Origin: Microvirga lupini
GTDB lineage: Bacteria > Pseudomonadota > Alphaproteobacteria > Rhizobiales > Beijerinckiaceae
Direction of reading: 5' to 3'
DNA length: 64,000 bases
Assembly: GCF_014191055.1 (NCBI RefSeq)
Contig: NZ_JACHWB010000001.1
Span: forward strand, 1,331,875 to 1,395,874
The translations under genes and the position numbers were made by a program. This document shows, piece after piece, positions 8,868 to 17,069 of the stretch. How positions within the stretch are numbered: position 1 is the first letter of the stretch; each line of letters opens with the position of its first letter. Below the pieces are notes generated by a model, which was given only the letters and a program-made list of their open reading frames with translations, had not been told where the DNA came from and did no database searches.

Positions 8868-9589
8868 TGGTGAGCATCCAGAGAGAGGCCGAGCAGGCGC
8901 TGCTGCAGGTCTTTGTCCGCCACGAGATCGCTCATGGCGCCGGAATGCACGATGCGCCCGTCATCCATCACGACCACGTTGTCGCCGAGCGCCGAGGCGG
9001 CATAGAAGTTCTGCTCCACCAGCAGGATCGTCTCGCCCGAAGCCTTCAAGGCCTTGAAGGCTTCGATCATGCTGCGCACCATGACGGGCGCCAGCCCCTT
9101 GGTTGGCTCGTCGATGAGCAGCAGGCGGCGGGGTTCCGCAATGGCGCGGGCGATGGCGAGCATCTGCTTCTGTCCGCCCGAGAGATTGCCGGCAGGCAGG
9201 TTCCAGAAGCGCTTGAGGGCGGGAAACAGGCCGAGAATCCAATCGAGGCGGTTCTTGTCCACGGGGCCGCTGCGAGCCGCGAGCACGATGTTCTCGCGCA
9301 CCGTCAGATCCGTGAAGATGCCCATGGCTTCCGGCACATAGGCGATTCCCGCGCGGGCGATGTCAGGCGTCGCCCGGGTGGTGATGTCGCTGCCGTCGAA
9401 GCGGATCCGGCCGGACGAGGCCTGCCACAGGCCCATGATGGTCCGGAGCGTCGTGGTCTTGCCGGCGCCATTGCGGCCGAGCAGCATGGTCAGCTCACCG
9501 GCCGGCACGGCGAAATCCACGCCGTGAAGAATGTGATAGGGGCCGATATGCGTGTGTACGCCTGACAAATGGAGGAGAGGCTCAGTCAC
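8864..9589 (-). CDS. livF: ABC transporter ATP-binding protein (LivF)
   Basis: An ATPase of 241 residues with Walker A GRNGAGKTT, signature LSGGQKQ, Walker B LLLIDEPTKG and the switch His in LLVEQNFY/VVVMDDG context typical of LivF. I use the GTG at 9589 because a full GGAGGT lies four bases further upstream, and the protein then begins TEPLLHLSGVHTHIGPYH, the usual LivF N-terminus. A longer frame exists upstream but would overlap livG deeply. With this start it overlaps the livG stop by eight bases, fitting translational coupling. Confidence 0.9.
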   Translation of the reverse strand: MTEPLLHLSGVHTHIGPYHILHGVDFAVPAGELTMLLGRNGAGKTTTLRTIMGLWQASSGRIRFDGSDITTRATPDIARAGIAYVPEAMGIFTDLTVRENIVLAARSGPVDKNRLDWILGLFPALKRFWNLPAGNLSGGQKQMLAIARAIAEPRRLLLIDEPTKGLAPVMVRSMIEAFKALKASGETILLVEQNFYAASALGDNVVVMDDGRIVHSGAMSDLVADKDLQQRLLGLSLDAHQ

Positions 9590-10361
9590 GGGCGACCTCC
9601 ACGCCGAGATAGGCTTCCTGCACCACCGGCGAGGCGATGACCTCGGCGGGATCGCCGTCGGCCACGAGGGCACCGTTGTGCAGGACGATGATGCGGTCGG
9701 AGAGCGAGCGCACCACGTCCATCTTGTGCTCGACGAGGAGCACGGTCGCGTCCCCGCGCTGCCTGATGTCGTTGATGAGTTCGAGCACGGTGGGCACTTC
9801 GTCGACGCTCATGCCGGCGGTCGGCTCGTCGAACATGAAGACCTTGGGCTCCATGGCAATGAGAAGGGCAACCTCGAGCTTGCGCTGGTCGCCATGCGAC
9901 AGCGCTTTCGGCGCGATGTGGCGCTTGTCGGCCAGTCGCACACGCTCCAGCACGGCCTCTGCCTGCTCGATCAGGTCGCGGCGGGTGTTCCACACCTTGA
10001 GGAGCGACCAGCCTGCGTCCGCGCGGCTCTGCACCGCCAAGCGCACGTTCTCCAGGGCGGTGAGCTGCGGAAAGAGATTGGTCAGCTGGAAGGCGCGTCC
10101 GAGCCCGCGTTTGGTGCGGGCCGACGGAGCAAGGCCCGTGATGTCCTCGCCGCCGACGATCACCTGACCCGATGTGGCGCGCAGCTGGCCGGAGATCAGG
10201 TTGAAATATGTGGTCTTGCCGGCGCCATTCGGGCCGACGATGGCTGTGAGCGTGCCGGGGGTGAAGCGGCAGGACACGTCATTGACGGCCACATGGCCGC
10301 CGAAACGAATGGTAAGCCCGCGCGTTTCAAGCGCGGGCGTCGTTGTCGTTGATGCGGTCAC
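9582..10361 (-). CDS. livG: ABC transporter ATP-binding protein (LivG)
   Basis: An ATPase of 259 residues with Walker A GPNGAGKTT, a degenerate signature ALSHGDQRKLE, Walker B VFMFDEPTAGM and the VEHKMDVV switch region. The GLAPSARTKRGLGRAFQ segment and the SHGDQR form of the signature are characteristic of LivG. It lies eight bases after the substrate-binding-protein gene and overlaps livF, so it is the second gene of the importer operon. With LivF it forms the heterodimeric motor. Confidence 0.9.
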   Translation of the reverse strand: MTASTTTTPALETRGLTIRFGGHVAVNDVSCRFTPGTLTAIVGPNGAGKTTYFNLISGQLRATSGQVIVGGEDITGLAPSARTKRGLGRAFQLTNLFPQLTALENVRLAVQSRADAGWSLLKVWNTRRDLIEQAEAVLERVRLADKRHIAPKALSHGDQRKLEVALLIAMEPKVFMFDEPTAGMSVDEVPTVLELINDIRQRGDATVLLVEHKMDVVRSLSDRIIVLHNGALVADGDPAEVIASPVVQEAYLGVEVARD

Positions 10362-10369
10362 TGGTCTGA

Positions 10370-11560
10370 TTAGCGTTTATTGCGAACCGGGATCGGCATC
10401 TTGTCGGCCGGGATGGTGGCGACGAGATCCAGCAGGTCGTTCGCGTCCTTGCCGTTTGCCTTGACCTTGAAGTGATACATCTCCTGCAGGGCCTGGTGAT
10501 CTTCCTTACGGAAGGTCATGGTGCCCTTCGGCGTCTCGAAGGACATGCCTTCCATGGCTGCGATGAGCTTCTCGGTGTCGGTGCCGCCGGCCTTTTGGAT
10601 GGCCGTAACGGCCGCAGAGGCCGCGGCGAAGCCACCAGCGGTAAAGAAGTCAGGCGGCGCGTTGAAGCGCTTCTGGTGCTCGGCGACGAGCCAGTCGTTC
10701 ATCGCGTTCTTGGGGAACGCATAGTAGTAGTACACGGCGCCTTCCATGCCGGGGTAATTCTTGTAGATCTGCATGGCCGGCAGGATGTTGCCGCCGGGCG
10801 CGATCTCGATGCCGAAGCGCTCAGGCTTCAGGTCGGCGATCTTGGGCAGCGGATGCTGGCCCGCCCAGATGATGTTGATGATCTTCTTGCCCGGCTTGTC
10901 CTTCAACGCGTCGAAGATGCGCTGGGCGGAGGCGGTGAAGTCGGTGGCGTTCTGCGGCGCATATTCCTCGAACACGACCTTTGCGTTCGGACGGATCTCG
11001 GCGAGCGCGTTCTTCAGGGCTGCAACGCCGTCCTTGCCGAAGGCATAATCCTGCGCGAGGGTTGCAATCGACACCTCGCCGCTGGCCGGTACGGCCGCCG
11101 CCGCGCCATAGGCATCCTGGGTCGAGTTACGGGCGGTGCGGAAGATGAAGCGGTTCCACTTCTCGCCGGTGATCGCGTCGGCCACGGCCGGCTCCACGAT
11201 CAGGACCTTGCCGTTCTCCTCGGCGACGGGAAGCATGGCGAGCGCCGCGGCAGACGAGGTGGTGCCTACGGCCAGATCGACATTGTCGTCGTTGTAGGCC
11301 TGTTCCAGCAGCGTCTTGGCGAGGTCGGCCTTGAGCTGGTCGTCCTTCACGATCACGTTGATCTTGCGGCCGTTGATGGCCATCGTGCCCTTGGTCAGGT
11401 ACTCGAGGCCCATCATGAAGCCGGCTTCGGTCTGCTTGGCATAAGCCTCGAGCGGACCGGTCTTGCCGGCGATCAGCGCGATCTTGATATCTTGAGCGAA
11501 AGCTGAAGATGCAAAGAGAATTCCTGCCGTGGCGGCAGCGATTTTAAGTCCCAGGCGCAT
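10370..11560 (-). CDS. periplasmic substrate-binding protein of Liv-type ABC importer
   Basis: A protein of 396 residues with a clean Sec signal peptide (positive MRLGLK, hydrophobic core, cut after SSAFA near residue 22) and a mature type I periplasmic binding fold (IKIALIAGKTGPLEAYAKQ, VGTTSSAAALAMLPVAEENGK, FIFRTARNSTQDAYG). It is first in the operon, ahead of livG. Liv-family binding proteins recognise branched-chain amino acids, amides, urea or aromatic acids. The closeness of the aromatic CoA operon favours an aromatic acid, but the ligand cannot be read from sequence alone. The only long inverted repeat upstream is at 11625-11657. Confidence 0.87.
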   Translation of the reverse strand: MRLGLKIAAATAGILFASSAFAQDIKIALIAGKTGPLEAYAKQTEAGFMMGLEYLTKGTMAINGRKINVIVKDDQLKADLAKTLLEQAYNDDNVDLAVGTTSSAAALAMLPVAEENGKVLIVEPAVADAITGEKWNRFIFRTARNSTQDAYGAAAAVPASGEVSIATLAQDYAFGKDGVAALKNALAEIRPNAKVVFEEYAPQNATDFTASAQRIFDALKDKPGKKIINIIWAGQHPLPKIADLKPERFGIEIAPGGNILPAMQIYKNYPGMEGAVYYYYAFPKNAMNDWLVAEHQKRFNAPPDFFTAGGFAAASAAVTAIQKAGGTDTEKLIAAMEGMSFETPKGTMTFRKEDHQALQEMYHFKVKANGKDANDLLDLVATIPADKMPIPVRNKR

Positions 11561-11624
11561 CGGTCTCCCCGTTCTGTTATTGCGCCATTGATGACTTTGC
11601 AGTGCAGCATGTCAAGGACGAGTC

Positions 11625-11657
11625 TCGGATCATCCTTAGTCAGAAAGGATGATCCGA
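11625..11657. terminator. 13-bp perfect inverted repeat between EamA gene and livK-like gene
   Basis: Arms TCGGATCATCCTT (11625-11637) and AAGGATGATCCGA (11645-11657) pair perfectly around a seven-base loop. It is 11 bases past the stop of the leftward EamA gene and 65 bases before the start of the binding-protein gene. It could end EamA transcription or serve as an operator for the importer. There is no T-run beyond the stem on the minus strand, so a terminator is plausible but not proven. Confidence 0.5.
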
Positions 11658-11668
11658 CAGACCGAAAC

Positions 11669-12604
11669 TCAAGCCTCCGGCAGTACCGGCGTCTCGATGT
11701 CCTTCGCCTCGCGCCCGCGCCGGGCAGCCTCGCGCTCGAGCAGCAGAAGGGCCAGGCCGGCACCGCAGATCACGGCAGCTCCCACGAGCGTCCAGAAGCC
11801 CACGACGTCGCCGAAGAACAGGTAGCCCAGAACGATCGCCCAGACGATGAGGGTGTACTGGTAGGGGGCAACTACGGATGCCGGAGCGATCTTCAGGGAC
11901 CTGTTCACACAGACATGCGCCGCCATGGACACGATGCCGAGGAGGAAGAGGCCGGCGAGATCGAGCGGGTCGGGGGTGACCCATGCGAACGGCGCTGCCA
12001 CGAGCCCGAAGATCAGGGCGCCGAGAATCTGCCCGAGCACGAGGGTGGCGTCGTGGGTTTCCCGCAGCTTGCGGGTCGTGATCATGAGAAGCGAGTAGAA
12101 CAGGCTTCCTGCTAGCGCGATGAGAGCCGGAAGGGACAGGGTGGCGCTCGACGGGCGCAGGGCAATCAGAACGCCGACGAAGCCGCAGGCGATGGCGAGC
12201 ATGCGCGGCTTGTCGATCTTCTCCCCGAGCCAGAACGCCGCGAACGCCGCCACATAGATCGGCCCAGCCAGGTAATAGGTCATCACGTCCGCAAGCGGGA
12301 GGTAGGTGACGGCCCAGTAGAAGCAGGCGACCTCCAGGGTCGAAAGGGTGATGCGCACCGCATGCAGCCCCGGCTGCGGGGGGATCTCGAACGGAACCTT
12401 CTGCCTACGCATGAGGGGCAGGAGAACCATGAGCGCCGCGATGCTGCGCAGGAGCAGGACCTGACCGACGGAATAGGTGGCGACGAGCCATTTTCCCATG
12501 ACGTCGTTCATGGCGAACATGAAGACGCCGAGCAGCATCAGGCCGATGCCGACGAGGACGCCTGACCGAACCTTGTGAGCCGGGGAGGAAGCGAAATGAG
12601 ACAT
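11669..12604 (-). CDS. EamA/DMT-family transporter
   Basis: An integral membrane protein of 311 residues with ten hydrophobic helices in two EamA repeats (about residues 20-150 and 165-290). Features include FAMNDVMGKWLVATY in helix 1, FYWAVTYLPLADVMTYYLAGPIY after helix 3 and the repeat copy VAPYQYTLIVWAIVLGYLFFGD. Drug/metabolite transporters usually export small metabolites or amino acids by proton exchange. The ATG at 12604 is preferred because an upstream extension would run into the divergent thioesterase gene; no clear ribosome site precedes it. It is transcribed toward the livK-like gene. Confidence 0.85.
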   Translation of the reverse strand: MSHFASSPAHKVRSGVLVGIGLMLLGVFMFAMNDVMGKWLVATYSVGQVLLLRSIAALMVLLPLMRRQKVPFEIPPQPGLHAVRITLSTLEVACFYWAVTYLPLADVMTYYLAGPIYVAAFAAFWLGEKIDKPRMLAIACGFVGVLIALRPSSATLSLPALIALAGSLFYSLLMITTRKLRETHDATLVLGQILGALIFGLVAAPFAWVTPDPLDLAGLFLLGIVSMAAHVCVNRSLKIAPASVVAPYQYTLIVWAIVLGYLFFGDVVGFWTLVGAAVICGAGLALLLLEREAARRGREAKDIETPVLPEA

Positions 12605-12684
12605 AGGGAGGATCAATGCGAGAAAACCGGCTTGATTCCTAGCCCAATGAGGGTTGATTGAGGTTGGACCCCTGGAGATATCCC

Positions 12685-13140
12685 ATGAACGATCCGGCAC
12701 CAAAGGATCCCGACTTCGATGCGCGTGTACGGGAGAGCTTTGCGCGCCAGGGATTGATGGAGACTTTGGGCGCATCCCTGGTCCGCGTGGCCCCCGGTAG
12801 GGTGGAGATTGCGCTGGCCACTTCGTCGGCCGTCTCGCAGCAGCATGGCTTCGTCCATGCGGGAGCGCTGGCGAGCATCGCCGATTCCGCCGCCGGCTAT
12901 GCCGCCTTGACTCTAATGCCGCCCGGTGCCGGTGTTCTCACCGCAGAGTTCAAGATCAACCTGATGGCGCCGGGCGTTGGCGAGCGCATGGTCGCACGGG
13001 GCAGGGTGATCAAGGCCGGGAGGACGCTGACCCTCGCGCAAGCCGACGTGTTCGCCATTCACGAAGGTCGCGAGAAACAGATCGCTCTTTTGACCGCCAC
13101 CCTGATGGCCGTGGAAGGACGTGAGGGCGTGAGCAGCTAG
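12685..13140 (+). CDS. PaaI-family hotdog-fold thioesterase
   Basis: A protein of 151 residues with the hotdog-fold motif HGFVHAGALASIADSAAGYAA at about residues 53-73, which carries the catalytic/oxyanion loop of PaaI-type thioesterases, and TAEFKINLMAPGVGERMVARG for the second half. Such enzymes hydrolyse (hydroxy)phenylacetyl-CoA or other acyl-CoAs, often rescuing CoA in aromatic catabolism. The ATG at 12685 has GGAG nine bases upstream. It diverges from the EamA gene and its last four bases overlap the convergent SMP-30 gene. Confidence 0.87.
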   Translation: MNDPAPKDPDFDARVRESFARQGLMETLGASLVRVAPGRVEIALATSSAVSQQHGFVHAGALASIADSAAGYAALTLMPPGAGVLTAEFKINLMAPGVGERMVARGRVIKAGRTLTLAQADVFAIHEGREKQIALLTATLMAVEGREGVSS

Positions 13141-14063
13141 AACGTCTTGGTCCCGTTCACCGGGAGCATGATCGCATAAAGCGACGTCGTGGCGCAGATG
13201 TAGAGGCGGTTGCGCTTCGGGCCGCCGAAGACAACGTTGGCGACGGCTTCCGGAACCAGGATCTTGCCGATCAAGGTGCCGTCGCTGTCGTAGCAGTGAA
13301 CCCCGTCGCCGGCGCTCGTCCAGATCCGCCCGTCCTCGTCCAGCCTGAAGCCGTCGAACAGACCCTCGGTGCAGGTGGCGAAGACATTGCCGCCCGAGAG
13401 GCTTCCTCGGTCGTCCACATCGAAGACCCGGATATGGCGCGGGCCGTCCTTCACATGCGTGGCGCCGGTGTCAGCCACATAGAGCCGCCGCTCGTCGGGC
13501 GAGAAGGCGATCCCGTTCGGGCGCACGAAATCATCGGCAACGATGCGGGTATCGCCCGTGTGCGGATCGACACGATAGACATGGCAGGCGCCGATCTCGC
13601 TTTCCGCTTTGTGCCCCTCGTAATCGGAATCGATCCCGTAGGCCGGATCCGTGAACCACATCGACCCGTCGGACTTCACCGCCACATCGTTGGGGCTGTT
13701 GAAGCGCTTGCCCTGATAATGGCTCGCCAGCACCGTGATCGAGCCGTCATGCTCGGTGCGGGTCACACGCCGGTTTCCGTGCTCGCAGGTCACGAGGCGG
13801 CCCTGCCGGTCGACGGTGTTTCCGTTGGAATAGCCCGATGAATGGCGAAAGACGCTCACAGTGCCCGACGTCTCGTCGAAGCGCATCATCCGGTCGTTGG
13901 GCACGTCGCTCCAGATCAGGTAGCGGCCGGCCGCAAAATAGGCCGGCCCCTCCGCCCATCGGCATCCCTCCGCCAGCTTTTCCAGGCGGGCCGATCCGAT
14001 GTGCAGGCGTTGGAAGCGATCGTCGAGAACGACGGCGACATCCCGGAACATGCTGAGTGACAT
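13137..14063 (-). CDS. SMP-30/gluconolactonase/LRE family protein
   Basis: A protein of 308 residues with the six-bladed propeller of the SMP-30 family. It shows LAEGCRWAEGPAYFAAG (metal-binding Glu), FNSPNDVAVKSDGSMWFTDPAYG (metal-binding Asn), RPNGIAFSPDERRLYVADTG (metal-binding Asn-Asp pair) and DGFRLDEDGRIWTSAGDGVH (catalytic Asp). The family hydrolyses sugar lactones or related esters. No sugar catabolism genes adjoin it, so the substrate is open. Its stop overlaps the thioesterase stop by four bases and its start is six bases after the Usp gene stop, so it probably forms an operon with the Usp gene. Confidence 0.87.
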   Translation of the reverse strand: MSLSMFRDVAVVLDDRFQRLHIGSARLEKLAEGCRWAEGPAYFAAGRYLIWSDVPNDRMMRFDETSGTVSVFRHSSGYSNGNTVDRQGRLVTCEHGNRRVTRTEHDGSITVLASHYQGKRFNSPNDVAVKSDGSMWFTDPAYGIDSDYEGHKAESEIGACHVYRVDPHTGDTRIVADDFVRPNGIAFSPDERRLYVADTGATHVKDGPRHIRVFDVDDRGSLSGGNVFATCTEGLFDGFRLDEDGRIWTSAGDGVHCYDSDGTLIGKILVPEAVANVVFGGPKRNRLYICATTSLYAIMLPVNGTKTF

Positions 14064-14069
14064 TTCCGG

Positions 14070-14906
14070 TCAGTGGGCCATCAGGACGGGCATGGACGTG
14101 TTGCCCAGGATGTGGCTGGTGGCGCCGCCGAAGAACATCTGCCGCAAGCGGCTCTGGGTGTAGGCCCCCTTCACCAGCAGGTCGCAGCCAAGAGCGGCGG
14201 CCTCCTTCAGGATCGTTTCTCCGGGCCGGTTGGACGGATCGGCCGCCGTGATCGCTTCCGCCGGAAGGTCGTGCATCCGGAGATGGCGGGCGAGTTCCGA
14301 GCCGGAGGGGCCGGGAACGCCCCAATCGTCGAGTTCAAGAACGACGATCCGCTTGGCCTTCCGGAGCAACGGTATCGAGCCCAGCACGGCGCGGGCGGTC
14401 TCGGTGCTTCGGTTCCACGCGATGACGGCGGTCTCGCCGAGGCTTCGGGCCGGGGTGGGCGGCGCGATCAGGACCGGGCGTCCGGTTTCGAACAGGGCAG
14501 CTTCGACCGTGGACAGCCGGGTCTGTCCGTTCGATCCGTCGGGTCGCCCGACGACGATCAGATCGAAAACCCGCCCATAGGCTCCCAGGAAGGCATCCTC
14601 CATCAACCCATCCTGCCTCCAGCCGGAGCTCAGGCCCGCCGTCCCGGCAGCGGCGCGAGAGATCTGCTTGGTGGTCATGAAGGCCTCGAAGCGCTCGCGG
14701 CAGGCGCGGGCCATCTCGATGCGGTTCTCAGGCGTGATGGGGGAGGGAACGCCGATGGCGATGTCCACCGGCAGGACCACCGGGTAATCCGGCGTGATGG
14801 CAATCCCCTCGATATAGCTGTCGAACAGCTGGGCGAGCTGCAGCGCAGCTTCCAGCTGGGGCTCGATGACGCCGTGGTCTTCGATCGGGACAAGGATGCT
14901 TTTCAT
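14070..14906 (-). CDS. tandem universal stress protein
   Basis: A protein of 278 residues with two UspA-type alpha/beta domains. The first starts MKSILVPIEDHGVIEPQLEAALQLA; the second (about residue 150 on) ends with LGCDLLVKGAYTQSRLRQMFFGGATSHIL, matching the G-x2-G-x9-G-S/T ATP-binding signature in degenerate form. I choose the ATG at 14906 because the Usp fold begins there; an extension of 41 residues has no family similarity. It lies upstream of the SMP-30 gene on the same strand and diverges from the DUF218 gene. Confidence 0.85.
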   Translation of the reverse strand: MKSILVPIEDHGVIEPQLEAALQLAQLFDSYIEGIAITPDYPVVLPVDIAIGVPSPITPENRIEMARACRERFEAFMTTKQISRAAAGTAGLSSGWRQDGLMEDAFLGAYGRVFDLIVVGRPDGSNGQTRLSTVEAALFETGRPVLIAPPTPARSLGETAVIAWNRSTETARAVLGSIPLLRKAKRIVVLELDDWGVPGPSGSELARHLRMHDLPAEAITAADPSNRPGETILKEAAALGCDLLVKGAYTQSRLRQMFFGGATSHILGNTSMPVLMAH

Positions 14907-15046
14907 AAGAATTATTGTCGCGCTTAAACCCTCTCTCGGCAAGACCATCCGAAAGTTCACCCTCTTCCTGTGGACGGGATCGGGTTTGACATCCGGTTGT
15001 CGTCGGCTCCAGCTTGAATGTCCCGGCAAATCAAGGAGCCTCCATC

Positions 15047-16099
15047 ATGCGTAAGATCGCAGTACTTGGCGCAGTCACGTTCCTCAGCCTGTCCGCATCC
15101 TTTGCAGCGAGCGCCTTCGAGCCCGGCAATACGAGCCGGATCAAGACCCTGGTGGATACGGGGATGCAGTATTACTGGTCCGGCGGCGACGTGAAGAAGG
15201 CGGAGGCCGAGGTTTTCAAGGGCATCACCCTGCACGGCCGCTACGATGTGGTGGAGAAGGCGTTCGCCGAGGCTTCCTCCCTCGCGCCCGAGCGGCTTGA
15301 CTTCCGCTTTGCAGTCGCCTCGTCCCAGATCCTGCAGAAGAACCTTGCGGGCGCCCGCGCCACCTACGAGGACATCCTCGGCAAAAGTCCTGCATCCTTC
15401 GACGCTCAGGCCTGGCTCGCCGCCCTGGCTCGAATCGAGAGCAACACCGACGAAGTGTCCTTGAGGGAGCAGGCCCTCGCCGGTCTCGACCAGGCGCGGG
15501 CGGAGGCCTACCGCCAGCGCTTCGCCCGGGCCGAAGCTATCATGGCCGAGCGACCCAACACCGAGGTGCCGACACTGCCGGGGCGGGTGATGATCGTCAC
15601 CCTCGGCTATGCGCTGGCGAAGGACGGCACAGCGGAGAAGCCGCTCCTCGACCGCCTGGATGTCGCCCTGAAAGCCGCACAGGCCAATCCGACCGCCCGG
15701 ATCATGGTCACCGGCGGTCAGCCTCAGGCGGGCGTCACCGAGGGCGACGTCATGATGAAGTGGCTGGTGGAAAAGGGCATCGATCGGGACCGCATCCTGA
15801 TCGAAGACAAGTCGAAGGACACGGTCGGCAACGTGCTCAATGTCGCCAATCTTCTGAAGCGCCATACGGCCGACGCGGTCATTCTCGTGACCAGTTCCAG
15901 CCATATGCGCCGTGCCCGTACGCTGCTCGAGGACGCTTTCCGGCAATACGACCTCAGCGCAAAGATCGTCCCTGTGGTGGCGCTCGATGCGCCGTCAGTC
16001 GAAGAGGCCGCCAAAGTCTCGAAGGATGAGCGCATGGTCGTGTATCGTGACCTCATGCGCGTCTCAGGTCTCTGGGCCTATCCGGGCATCCAGCAGTAA
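15047..16099 (+). CDS. YdcF/SanA/ElyC-family (DUF218) periplasmic protein
   Basis: A protein of 350 residues with a Sec signal peptide (MRKIAVLGAVTFLSLSASFA, cut near residue 24), an alpha-helical TPR-like region (about 30-165) and a C-terminal DUF218 domain (about 180-345). The latter shows VMIVTLGYALAKDGT, ARIMVTGGQPQAGVTEG, KSKDTVGNVLNVANLL and ILVTSSSHMRRA. DUF218 proteins such as SanA and ElyC act in envelope integrity. The usual form has one N-terminal membrane anchor; the cleavable signal and helical insert are less common. AAGGAG stands ten bases before the ATG. It converges on ppk2. Confidence 0.8.
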   Translation: MRKIAVLGAVTFLSLSASFAASAFEPGNTSRIKTLVDTGMQYYWSGGDVKKAEAEVFKGITLHGRYDVVEKAFAEASSLAPERLDFRFAVASSQILQKNLAGARATYEDILGKSPASFDAQAWLAALARIESNTDEVSLREQALAGLDQARAEAYRQRFARAEAIMAERPNTEVPTLPGRVMIVTLGYALAKDGTAEKPLLDRLDVALKAAQANPTARIMVTGGQPQAGVTEGDVMMKWLVEKGIDRDRILIEDKSKDTVGNVLNVANLLKRHTADAVILVTSSSHMRRARTLLEDAFRQYDLSAKIVPVVALDAPSVEEAAKVSKDERMVVYRDLMRVSGLWAYPGIQQ

Positions 16100-16108
16100 T
16101 CCGCCGCC

Positions 16109-16933
16109 TCATTCGACGTGGAAGTCTCCTGGATTCCAGGAGACTTTCGGATACTGAGGGTTCATCTCCTCGAGGGTCGCCTTGACGATGCTGGCGATGG
16201 CGGCGTTGCGGACCCATTTGCGGTCGGCCGGGATGACGTGCCACGGCGCCCACGGGGTCGAGCAGCGATGGAGCATCGTCTCGTAGGCCTCCTGGTACTC
16301 GTCCCAGTGCTCCCTGTCCTCCAGATCCCCGGGATTGAACTTCCAGTTCTTGGTGTGGTCGTCGAGGCGGGCCTGCAGGCGCTCCTTCTGCTCGTCCTTC
16401 GAGATGTGGAGCATGAACTTGAGGATCGTGGTGCCGTTTTCGACCAGCATCTTTTCGAAGGCATTGATCTGCTCGTAGCGCTGCTCGATCGCCGCATCGG
16501 GCGCGAACTTCCGGACCTTACCGATCAGCACGTCCTCGTAATGGGAGCGGTTGAAGATCCCGATGGTGCCGCGCCGGGGGCAGACGGCGTGCACGCGCCA
16601 GAGGTAGTCATGCTCCAGCTCGAGTTTCGTCGGCGGCCCGAAGGCATGAACCGAGACGCCCAAGGGACCTGTCGCATTGAAGACGCTGCGGATCGTGCCG
16701 TCCTTGCCGGAGGTATCCGTGCCCTGGAGAATCACCAGGAGCGCCCGCGAGCCCTCGGCGTAGAGCCGGTCCTGCAAGGTGTCGATTTCCCTGGCAAGGG
16801 CGGCTGTGTTCTCTTTCGTCTGCTCCTCGTCACCGAAGAGCGACTTGTCGCGCGGGTCACGGTCCCGGAGACGCGCCTTCTCGCCGGGATCGACCCGCAG
16901 CTTCTCCATCAAGGTCTTGGCCAGATCCGTCAT
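16109..16933 (-). CDS. ppk2: polyphosphate kinase 2 family protein
   Basis: A protein of 274 residues matching PPK2: Walker A LLVILQGTDTSGKDGTIRSV, the FNRSHYEDVLI Walker B/lid region, and the C-terminal APWHVIPADRKWVRN block. PPK2 enzymes transfer phosphate between polyphosphate and nucleotides, mainly making ADP/ATP or GTP. I use the ATG at 16933 since GGGAG lies six bases before it; another ATG is six bases further upstream. Two stress-related genes (Usp, DUF218) are nearby, but the gene stands alone on this strand and faces away from the GST gene. Confidence 0.9.
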   Translation of the reverse strand: MTDLAKTLMEKLRVDPGEKARLRDRDPRDKSLFGDEEQTKENTAALAREIDTLQDRLYAEGSRALLVILQGTDTSGKDGTIRSVFNATGPLGVSVHAFGPPTKLELEHDYLWRVHAVCPRRGTIGIFNRSHYEDVLIGKVRKFAPDAAIEQRYEQINAFEKMLVENGTTILKFMLHISKDEQKERLQARLDDHTKNWKFNPGDLEDREHWDEYQEAYETMLHRCSTPWAPWHVIPADRKWVRNAAIASIVKATLEEMNPQYPKVSWNPGDFHVE

Positions 16934-17069
16934 CGTCATCTCCCGTTCTCTCCAGGACGATAGGGCATGACGGTATGAAAGGAAGATTGGGATCGTCCGC
17001 CGGGTGCTCTTTACGACCCCCGTGGCGCCATCTACCAAGAGGACACCAACGACAATTCAGGGGCTCACG

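Noticed and set aside
7746..8873. A 375-codon plus-strand open frame across livM/livH
   Set aside because: It runs antisense through two clear permease genes and has a charged, low-complexity translation typical of antisense GC-rich DNA.
14986..15014. TTGACA at 14986 as the -35 of the DUF218 gene
   Set aside because: The -35 is perfect but no acceptable -10 lies 16-18 bases downstream.
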